Part shown: piece after piece, positions 1-4,420 of the stretch | How positions within the stretch are numbered: position 1 is the stretch's first letter | Layout of the letters: every line of letters begins with the position of its first letter | Origin: CBDTTM01 sp965363355 | Lineage (GTDB): Bacteria > Bacillota > Negativicutes > Selenomonadales > Selenomonadaceae | NCBI GenBank assembly: GCA_965363355.1 | Contig: CBDTTM010000181.1 | Coordinates: forward strand, 1-5,173 | DNA length: 5,173 bases | Reading direction: 5' to 3' | Translations under genes and position numbers: made by a program | The notes under the pieces: model-generated | The model's database searches: none | Told to the model about the DNA's origin: nothing | The model's input: the letters and a program-made list of their open reading frames with translations, nothing else

Positions 1-643
1 CAAAATGGAGATGTTTTACACAACAATACAATGGATTTTCTTTTTCGTTGTGAAGCATCCAGCCTGTAATAAAAGATCCCCCACGACTTACAACATCCAT
101 CACGCGTTTTTGTTTGCGCATGCGGTTGATGGCTTCCATCGTCAGCCCGCAGTGGATTGTCATGAAATCTGCTCCATCACGTGCCTGTTCTTCAATTACC
201 GTCAACAAATCTTCTTCTGTCATATCGACAACTGCACCATGCTCTTTGATCGCCTTTACGGTCGCCTGATAAATCGGAACTGTTCCAACGATGATACTTG
301 AATGCTCAATTATTTGGCGACGTGACTGTTCTATGTTATTTCCCGTGCTCAAATCCATTACAGCATCGGCGCCGGCCTTTATCGCCGCATCAAGCTTTTC
401 AAGTTCCGGCTCAATATCCGGATAAGCGCTTGACGTGCCTATATTCGCATTCACCTTTGTCGATAATCCTTGTCCAACGCCACGCGGCACCAAGGATTTA
501 TGGTTTACATTCGCGCAAATTGCAACTGTACCAGCAGCAACTCTCTGACGCAGTTCTTCTGCCTCTATTTTTTCCTGCTTTGCTACAATTTTCATTGCAT
601 CAGTTATTTTGCCTTGTCTTGCCCAGTCCATTTGTGTGTTCAT
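1..643 (-). CDS. thiC: Phosphomethylpyrimidine synthase ThiC, N-terminal half (runs off window)
   Basis: ThiC is a cytosolic radical-SAM enzyme that converts aminoimidazole ribotide to HMP-phosphate for thiamine synthesis. Translating the minus strand from the ATG at 643-641 gives 214 residues without a stop. Recognisable family blocks are NANIGTSS (65-72), MDLSTG (96-101), GTVPIYQA (120-127), DFMTIHCG (159-166) and SRGGSFITGWML (186-197). It begins directly with the catalytic domain, as in the short ThiC form common in clostridia-like Bacillota. The C-terminal Fe-S cysteine motif lies beyond the window. The start is fixed by AGGAGG at 656-651, 7 nt upstream. A TPP riboswitch with its own promoter and terminator precedes it, which independently supports the assignment. 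Oddity: similarity holds to NPLY (203-206), but the last eight residues (CCVKHLHF, bases 25-2) do not match the usual continuation of the type E-x-F-D. Confidence 0.95.
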   Translation of the reverse strand, partial: MNTQMDWARQGKITDAMKIVAKQEKIEAEELRQRVAAGTVAICANVNHKSLVPRGVGQGLSTKVNANIGTSSAYPDIEPELEKLDAAIKAGADAVMDLSTGNNIEQSRRQIIEHSSIIVGTVPIYQATVKAIKEHGAVVDMTEEDLLTVIEEQARDGADFMTIHCGLTMEAINRMRKQKRVMDVVSRGGSFITGWMLHNEKENPLYCCVKHLHF

Positions 644-660
644 TCTTTTTCCTCCTAACG

Positions 661-704
661 AAATAAAAAAAAATAAACCGTCCAGCCTAAAGAGCTGAAC
701 GGTT
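661..704 (-). terminator. Intrinsic terminator in the thiC leader (riboswitch expression platform)
   Basis: On the minus strand an 11-bp stem (arms 704-694 and 686-676, one G-U pair, 7-nt loop at 693-687) is followed by a T-rich tail with nine consecutive Ts at 673-665. It sits between the TPP aptamer and the thiC ribosome site, where a transcriptional riboswitch places its terminator. It should form when TPP is bound and stop transcription before thiC. The hairpin is seen directly; the regulatory reading follows from the riboswitch class. Confidence 0.9.
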
Positions 705-724
705 TTCCCTACAAATACAAACCG
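700..724 (-). promoter_or_regulatory. Predicted antiterminator helix of the thiC riboswitch
   Basis: The minus-strand segment CGGTTT (724-719), directly 3' of the aptamer P1 helix, is complementary to AAACCG (705-700). Two G-U pairs can extend the pairing into P1 (726-725 with 699-698). The second segment overlaps the 5' arm of the terminator (704-694). The helix is therefore mutually exclusive with the terminator, and its extension competes with P1. This matches a switch in which TPP absence favours the antiterminator and thiC expression. The pairing was found by eye with no energy calculation. Confidence 0.55.
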
Positions 725-802
725 CCACTTCCCTACGCAGGTATTACCCCAACAGGTTCCAAGGGTCGACATCATGTCTCTCAGCTTTCGCTCCCCTAGT
801 GG
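725..802 (-). promoter_or_regulatory. TPP riboswitch aptamer (THI element)
   Basis: The minus strand carries the conserved THI-box blocks in order: ACTAGGGG near the 5' end, CTGAGA (784-779), GAACCTG (759-753), GGTAATACC (748-740) and GTAGGGAAG (736-728). P1 closes by perfect pairing of CCACT (802-798) with AGTGG (729-725). The aptamer binds thiamine pyrophosphate in the nascent RNA. It lies between a sigma-A-like promoter and the terminator ahead of thiC, so it is expected to lower thiC transcription when TPP is plentiful. Confidence 0.97.
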
Positions 803-810
803 ATCTACAT

Positions 811-839
811 ATTATATTTTACAAACAAGCTAATTTTAA
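811..839 (-). promoter_or_regulatory. Sigma-A-type promoter for the riboswitch-thiC transcript
   Basis: The minus strand shows a perfect -10 hexamer TATAAT (816-811). Seventeen bases upstream lies TTAAAA (839-834), which matches four of six -35 consensus positions. The expected start point, around 804, falls just 5' of the aptamer's P1 helix at 802, a position that makes functional sense. The GerMN gene ends about 27 bases upstream, so thiC is probably its own transcription unit. Confidence 0.7.
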
Positions 840-840
840 C

Positions 841-864
841 AAAAACAGATTAAAAATACAATCT
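841..864 (-). terminator. Weak candidate terminator after the GerMN gene
   Basis: Immediately after the GerMN stop codon, the minus strand forms AGATT (864-860) with AATCT (851-847) around an 8-nt loop, followed by GTTTTT (846-841). The stem is only 5 bp and A/T-rich, so it may be inefficient. Position at the end of a gene cluster and ahead of the thiC promoter is the main argument for it. Confidence 0.3.
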
Positions 865-865
865 T

Positions 866-1444
866 TTAATTTTTCAAAAGATCTTTCATTCGCTGGATTG
901 GCGTGCTTAAATCCATATGTCCGCTGAGTGAATCGAGTTCTTTGCCATCGACTAAAATCTGTACAGCCTTGATTTCCGGATATTCCGTCAAGGTGTCGAC
1001 AATAGAACCCACCAACATAATCTCACCTGTCGAACCCCCAGTGAAATTCTTTGTGAATTCTTTGCTAAAGTCGACATAAGCGATATTTTTATCAATTTTA
1101 ACGCTCTGCAGTTTTGTATTCTTCGGCATGACAACGGTCAATTTCTTATCCGTAGTTCCTTCCAGCAAAGCTTGCATTACTGCTTTATATTTATCATTGC
1201 CTGTTTTTATCTTTTTGTTCACCGCAATGAGCTTAGTTCCATCGGCATTCGGAAAATATACTTGTATGCTTTCTTCTTGTGCAACCGTCTTTTTTTCTGG
1301 CTGCTGTACTGCTTTTTTATCATCAGCTTGCTGCGTCGATGATGAGCTTGCTGGTGTTTGTGCCTTCTGTGCAGAATCACAGCCTATGCTCAGTAGCAAA
1401 AAGATTGACATAATGACTGCCACAACTATCCTATATTTTTTCAT
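866..1444 (-). CDS. GerMN-domain lipoprotein
   Basis: This 192-residue protein has a lipoprotein signal peptide: MKK, a hydrophobic core at about 6-20, and a lipobox SIGC with lipidated Cys22. A Ser/Gln/Lys-rich linker follows (about 23-57), then one GerMN domain (about 59-185). Domain hallmarks include AYVDFSKEF, GSTGEIMLVGSIVDTLTEYPEI, QILVDGK and a terminal GHMDLSTP block. GerMN is named from Bacillus GerM, which helps build the envelope-spanning SpoIIQ-SpoIIIAH complex, but single-domain forms also occur near amidases in other bacteria. The likely site is the outer face of the membrane. The start at 1444 is chosen because GGGAGG (1460-1455) lies 10 nt upstream and the product then opens with a proper signal peptide. 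The frame stays open 20 codons further upstream into the amidase gene, but those codons do not resemble a signal. It lies 17 nt after the amidase stop, so the two are probably co-transcribed. A sporulation role is not shown. Confidence 0.9.
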   Translation of the reverse strand: MKKYRIVVAVIMSIFLLLSIGCDSAQKAQTPASSSSTQQADDKKAVQQPEKKTVAQEESIQVYFPNADGTKLIAVNKKIKTGNDKYKAVMQALLEGTTDKKLTVVMPKNTKLQSVKIDKNIAYVDFSKEFTKNFTGGSTGEIMLVGSIVDTLTEYPEIKAVQILVDGKELDSLSGHMDLSTPIQRMKDLLKN

Positions 1445-1461
1445 CGCCTTGCCGCCTCCCT

Positions 1462-2502
1462 CTAATTCCCAATTTGTCCAAAATAATCGTTCAAGCCCAA
1501 ACATATCCCTCTAGCTATTTTATCTTGAAAATCATCGGATGCCAATAGATTTTCCTCATTTGGATTTGAGATAAATGCCATTTCGACCAAAGATGCAGGC
1601 ATCGCCGAATGCTTCATCACATAAAAGTTCGCCTCGCTGGTGCCTCGGTCATATAGTCCGCCATACTGTACCATTCGGCTTTGCAGTGACTGCGCCAACA
1701 CTCCATCAGCCCCAGTTTTTGCATAATAATAAGCCGCCGTCCCATTGGCCTGCTGATTCGTGAATGCATTTGCATGGATGCTCAAAAAAACATCTGCCCC
1801 AGGCGTATTTGCCCCAACATCAACGCGAGCTTGCAACTCTTGCCTGTCTGTTGCGCCCGGACCATATACATCACAATCCGTATCACGTGTCATAACGACA
1901 TGTGCCCCAGAAGCATTAAGAAGCGCTTCTACCTTTAGCGCAACTGCCAAGGTTACATCTTTTTCCATGATTCCATCCGGACCAACCGCGCCTGTATCAC
2001 TGCCGCCATGTCCCGGATCGATAACAATCGTTTTTCCATTTACATTATCCGCAGAAAAACCTTCTATTACAGGTATTTTTCGAATTTCAACAACAACGCG
2101 GAACGGCTTTCCCGCTTTGCGATCCGCTGGCAAAGTATACATCTTATATTTTAAAGACGCAGCCGGCTGCGTTAAGGAAATAACCATCTGCCCATTGCTC
2201 CGGTCAATTTGCTTAAACTCAATAGCTTGTGCAATTTTACCATCCATCGCAATTTGCTTTTTTATGCTGCCAATCTGTGCCTGCTTCAAATCCAAAACTA
2301 ACGTATTAGGATTTGTCTTTCCCACCTGTAAAGCAATTCCTGGATTTTCTTTACTAAGCCCAATTTCAATTTGAAGGACATCCTTCACGGTAGCATAATG
2401 AAATTGTGTTATCTTAGTTGCAGCCTGCGCCTCTGCCCCAGTAAATCCCTGCAAACAAAATAAACAAACAAACAGCATAAAGCTTACTATTTTTTTTTGC
2501 AA
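1462..2502 (-). CDS. Exported N-acetylmuramoyl-L-alanine amidase (AMIN + Amidase_3)
   Basis: This is a zinc hydrolase that cleaves the MurNAc-L-Ala bond and so removes stem peptides from peptidoglycan. From the TTG at 2502 it has 346 residues. A signal peptide spans about 1-27, with a plausible AQA/ATK cleavage. An AMIN domain follows (about 30-140), which in relatives targets peptidoglycan or septa. The Amidase_3 domain occupies about 155-343. Zinc ligands are visible as His165 (DPGHGG), Glu180 (MEKDVT) and His243 (SIHANA), and the catalytic Glu as Glu307 (VEMAFISNP). All are intact, so activity is expected. The architecture is that of AmiC-like daughter-cell-separation amidases and of clostridial relatives. 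No ATG start exists in frame upstream. Candidates are TTG at 2511, with GGGAG touching it, and TTG at 2502, with 9-nt spacing and therefore preferred. The gene is followed after 17 nt by the GerMN lipoprotein gene. Confidence 0.93.
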   Translation of the reverse strand: MQKKIVSFMLFVCLFCLQGFTGAEAQAATKITQFHYATVKDVLQIEIGLSKENPGIALQVGKTNPNTLVLDLKQAQIGSIKKQIAMDGKIAQAIEFKQIDRSNGQMVISLTQPAASLKYKMYTLPADRKAGKPFRVVVEIRKIPVIEGFSADNVNGKTIVIDPGHGGSDTGAVGPDGIMEKDVTLAVALKVEALLNASGAHVVMTRDTDCDVYGPGATDRQELQARVDVGANTPGADVFLSIHANAFTNQQANGTAAYYYAKTGADGVLAQSLQSRMVQYGGLYDRGTSEANFYVMKHSAMPASLVEMAFISNPNEENLLASDDFQDKIARGICLGLNDYFGQIGN

Positions 2503-2511
2503 AAATCTCAA

Positions 2512-2516
2512 CTCCC
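2512..2516 (-). promoter_or_regulatory. Ribosome binding site that decides the amidase TTG start
   Basis: GGGAG (2516-2512) is the only Shine-Dalgarno-like stretch ahead of the amidase. It directly abuts the upstream TTG (2511-2509), too close for initiation, but stands 9 nt from the second TTG (2502-2500). An ATG overlapping the site (2518-2516) is in a different frame and does not produce the amidase. An overlapping GGATGG (2520-2515) would leave only 3 nt to the first TTG. Confidence 0.55.
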
Positions 2517-2550
2517 ATCCGTAAAACGCGATCTTGCTTCTGTGCTAAAC

Positions 2551-2571
2551 AATCGCAATATCATTGCGATT
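2551..2571 (-). repeat. Perfect 9-bp inverted repeat over the DUF3006 stop codon
   Basis: AATCGCAAT (2551-2559) and ATTGCGATT (2563-2571) are exact reverse complements separated by 3 nt, so the transcript can form a tight hairpin. The TGA stop of the DUF3006 gene (2563-2561) sits at the loop edge. Only three Ts follow on the minus strand, so it does not look like a standard intrinsic terminator. It may be an mRNA stability or processing element, or a protein site, between the MBL-DUF3006 pair and the amidase. Confidence 0.6.
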
Positions 2572-2773
2572 CTTCTAAGGACCGCAATAATGCTTCTGTT
2601 TCTGCCCTCATCGCAACTGTCTTTTCCTCATCATAGGTGATTTTTATATCGAGAAAATCTCCCTCAGCTACATTTTCCGGTAAATATCTGCAAGGGAAAA
2701 TGACTTTCTGCTCATCTTCGCCAATTAGTAAAACTGCCTTATCTTCCTCAAATCGATCAATAATCGCCTGCAT
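2561..2773 (-). CDS. DUF3006 family small protein
   Basis: This acidic 70-residue protein has no signal peptide or membrane segment. It opens with MQAIIDRFEEDKAVLLI and continues with FPCRYLPENVAEGDFLDIKI, the signature of DUF3006, a short probably all-beta family of unknown function. Family members are often encoded beside a ComEC-like metallo-beta-lactamase, and here it follows one directly. Two starts are possible. ATG at 2773 lies 5 nt after the MBL stop and 11 nt from AAGGAGA (2790-2784). GTG at 2782 overlaps the MBL stop as GTGA but is only 2 nt from the AGGAG core. I prefer the ATG for its spacing and because the family typically begins right at the IIDRFE block. The close spacing implies translational coupling. 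No biochemical function is claimed. Confidence 0.85.
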   Translation of the reverse strand: MQAIIDRFEEDKAVLLIGEDEQKVIFPCRYLPENVAEGDFLDIKITYDEEKTVAMRAETEALLRSLEESQ

Positions 2774-2778
2774 TGTGC

Positions 2779-3660
2779 TCACTTCTCCTTTGACACATTA
2801 TACGCATTGCCATCACTTTGTATGGTAATCGTTCCATCTGTATCCGTGCGATATACCTTGATATGCTGCCTTTCATACTTGTTCAAGGTAACTTTATGCG
2901 GGTGACCATATTCATTGCCTGCCCCCAGCGAAATAAATGCCGCCTCCGGTGCCACTTGTTTTAAATAAGCAACATCTGAAGAAGTCTTGCTGCCATGATG
3001 CGGCGACTTTAAGAGCGTGCTTTTCAAGCTTGCTCCATACGTATTGAGCATTGTTTTTTCTGCTTCTGCAGTACTATCGCCCGTAAACAACATGGAAAAA
3101 TCTTTATAGCTGAGTCGCCCCACAATCGAGTTTGTATTGAGGTCATCGCCATCTTTGACCATCGCTTTTGTTGGACTAAAAACTTTAAAGGTCACCCCGC
3201 CGCCAAAATCAAGTTCATCGCCGGCTGCAAGGTGTTTATATGTCATTTTTCGATCACGGATTGTCTTTAAATATGTACGATATAGATTCGTATTGGTTGG
3301 CTGTCCGTTATCATAAACTTCTTTGACTTCAAATTCCTTAAAGACAACCGCTGCACCACCTATATGATCTGCATGTGGATGCGTTATGATGAGCTTATCG
3401 ATTTTTTTGACACCTGCTTTTTTCAAGCACTGCAAAAACTTATCCCGCTCATCCACATCACCTGTATCAATTAAAATGGTCTGTTCTGGTGTTTGAATCA
3501 ATAAGGCATCTCCCTGTCCAACATCAAGCATTCGTATAGACAGCGGTGCTTCGGCCATAGATTCACTTGTATTTTTGCTGCCGCTGCAACCAGTTGCTAC
3601 AATCATAGCAAACAGCAACAACAGACAGGCTACTGATTTTATTGTCTTTCCGATTCCCAT
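2779..3660 (-). CDS. Lipoprotein metallo-beta-lactamase hydrolase (ComEC C-terminal-like)
   Basis: A 293-residue protein with a lipoprotein signal: Lys5/Lys8, a hydrophobic core at about 10-21, and lipobox ATGC with Cys25. The metallo-beta-lactamase fold begins at about 40 with MLDVGQGDALLI. It shows HPHADH (His94, His96, Asp98, His99), FTGD (Asp195), SPHHGS (His221-His222) and GHPH (253-255). DVGQGD, PHHGS and GHPH together are typical of the hydrolase domain of the DNA-uptake channel ComEC and its stand-alone relatives, not of true beta-lactamases. All metal ligands appear present. It is probably anchored on the outer side of the cytoplasmic membrane, perhaps acting on nucleic acids or another phosphoester, but the substrate is unknown. 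No ComEC membrane channel is attached. The ATG at 3660 has GGGAGG (3670-3665) 4 nt upstream. DUF3006 follows almost without a gap. An intrinsic terminator lies just upstream. Confidence 0.92.
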   Translation of the reverse strand: MGIGKTIKSVACLLLLFAMIVATGCSGSKNTSESMAEAPLSIRMLDVGQGDALLIQTPEQTILIDTGDVDERDKFLQCLKKAGVKKIDKLIITHPHADHIGGAAVVFKEFEVKEVYDNGQPTNTNLYRTYLKTIRDRKMTYKHLAAGDELDFGGGVTFKVFSPTKAMVKDGDDLNTNSIVGRLSYKDFSMLFTGDSTAEAEKTMLNTYGASLKSTLLKSPHHGSKTSSDVAYLKQVAPEAAFISLGAGNEYGHPHKVTLNKYERQHIKVYRTDTDGTITIQSDGNAYNVSKEK

Positions 3661-3672
3661 AGTTCCTCCCGC

Positions 3673-3707
3673 AAAAAAAATAAATAGGCAGAAAGGACCT
3701 GCCTATT
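3673..3707 (-). terminator. Intrinsic terminator after mazF
   Basis: On the minus strand AATAGGCAG (3707-3699) pairs perfectly with CTGCCTATT (3691-3683) around a 7-nt loop. A TATTTTTTTT tail follows (3682-3673). It lies 17 nt after the mazF stop and should end the mazEF transcript. The tail finishes only 2 nt before the GGGAGG ribosome site of the MBL gene, so no promoter fits between them. The MBL cluster must depend on read-through or on a promoter upstream of this hairpin. Confidence 0.92.
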
Positions 3708-3723
3708 AGATATCCAGCCAAAA

Positions 3724-4074
3724 TTAAAATTTTACCAAACCGACACTAATGCCCATAGCTTGGTCAACGCGGACCATAAATTTATCCTGCAATACTGTAA
3801 TCTTCTCTTTCAAACGACGCTTATCAATCGTACGTAACTGTTCGAGTAAAACAACGGAGTCCCTTTCCAACATGCAGTCTGCTGCTTGCAGTTCTACATG
3901 GGTCGGCAATTTGCCTTTGCTGATTTGAGCTGTAATTGCCGCAACAATCACCGTTGGACTATATTTATTGCCGACGTCGTTCTGAATGATCAACACTGGC
4001 CTAAGCCCGCCTTGTTCAGAACCAATCACCGGATTTAAATTTGCATAATAAATTTCCCCACGTTTTACGACCAT
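3724..4074 (-). CDS. mazF: mRNA interferase toxin MazF (EndoA/NdoA type)
   Basis: This 116-residue cytosolic protein is a ribosome-independent, sequence-specific RNase toxin of the PemK/MazF family. It is close in sequence and length to Bacillus EndoA. Visible blocks are MVVKRGEIYYANLNPVIGSE, the nucleic-acid-binding GGLRPVLIIQND with the key Arg25, and VAAITAQ with the catalytic Thr48. THVEL, LERDSVVLLEQLRTIDK and a C-terminal VDQAMGIS helix follow. Nothing suggests inactivation. The antitoxin gene ends 2 nt before its ATG, and no strong ribosome site is visible, so translation is probably coupled to mazE and yields less toxin than antitoxin. By analogy with Bacillus it may cut at UACAU, but specificity was not derived from this sequence. 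A strong terminator follows. Confidence 0.96.
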   Translation of the reverse strand: MVVKRGEIYYANLNPVIGSEQGGLRPVLIIQNDVGNKYSPTVIVAAITAQISKGKLPTHVELQAADCMLERDSVVLLEQLRTIDKRRLKEKITVLQDKFMVRVDQAMGISVGLVKF

Positions 4075-4076
4075 GG

Positions 4077-4322
4077 CTATTCTCGACCTGCCGTTTCTTC
4101 AAATAGGCCTTCTTCAGCCAAAGTCAAATTAATACCCGCCATCTCCTGATAGCCTTTTCGCATACTCTCAACGAAAGCTTGATGCTTGCAATTCTCAATA
4201 TGACTGCCCATCGCATCACGAAAAAACTGGCTGCGGCTCAACTTTTCCGTGGCGGCAAACGAATCAATTTCTTCAAGCATCTGATTCGGTATGCTGATCA
4301 TTACTCGCTTTAATTCGGTCAA
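4077..4322 (-). CDS. mazE: Antitoxin MazE (EndoAI type, ribbon-helix-helix)
   Basis: This 81-residue partner of MazF is expected to neutralise the toxin and bind its own promoter. The N-terminal part (about 5-45) reads KRVMISIPNQMLEEIDSF followed by LSRSQFFRDAM, a ribbon-helix-helix DNA-binding fold as in Bacillus EndoAI. It is not the AbrB-like fold of E. coli MazE. The acidic C-terminal part, with INLTLAEEGLFEE, matches the toxin-binding tail of this family. The start is a TTG at 4322. It is the first start codon after an in-frame TAA at 4328-4326, and it retains the beta strand that the ATG at 4301 would cut. A GGGGG run (4335-4331) lies 8 nt upstream, with AAGGG abutting the TTG. A consensus promoter lies about 40 nt upstream. 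Confidence 0.92.
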   Translation of the reverse strand: MTELKRVMISIPNQMLEEIDSFAATEKLSRSQFFRDAMGSHIENCKHQAFVESMRKGYQEMAGINLTLAEEGLFEETAGRE

Positions 4323-4363
4323 CCCTTACACCCCCGCAGTATTTTATCACCAGACACAGCTTA

Positions 4364-4392
4364 ATTATAGATTTATTATCAGAAAATGTCAA
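4364..4392 (-). promoter_or_regulatory. Consensus sigma-A promoter for mazEF
   Basis: The minus strand has TTGACA (4392-4387), a 17-bp spacer and TATAAT (4369-4364): both hexamers and the spacing match the consensus exactly. The expected start point is near 4357, which gives a leader of about 35 nt before the mazE TTG. It lies in the gap after the nnr stop, so mazEF can be transcribed independently of nnr. Two ATAAT copies (4379-4375 and 4368-4364) lie 11 bp apart across the spacer and -10. They are possible but unproven contacts for MazE-type autoregulation. Confidence 0.92.
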
Positions 4393-4420
4393 TTTAAAAG
4401 GCAGGTTTTATTTGATAAAT

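Noticed and set aside
5..666. Open frames on the plus strand opposite thiC
   Set aside because: They have no recognisable protein signature, and the minus-strand frame is unmistakable ThiC.
866..1504. Longer GerMN start at 1504, overlapping the amidase gene
   Set aside because: The extra 20 residues are amidase-overlap sequence that would precede and spoil the lipoprotein signal. The start at 1444 has a good ribosome site.
1128..2374. Long plus-strand open frames opposite the GerMN and amidase genes
   Set aside because: Their translations look like the reverse of coding sequence, with no domain motifs or upstream ribosome sites. The minus-strand genes have intact catalytic and signal motifs.
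2779..3660. Antibiotic-resistance beta-lactamase
   Set aside because: DVGQGD, PHHGS and GHPH motifs place it with ComEC-type hydrolases. The metallo-beta-lactamase fold alone does not imply antibiotic cleavage.
4393..4420. Short TTTAT/ATAAA dyad after nnr as a terminator
   Set aside because: The stem is only 5 bp, all A/T, and has no following T-tract on the minus strand.
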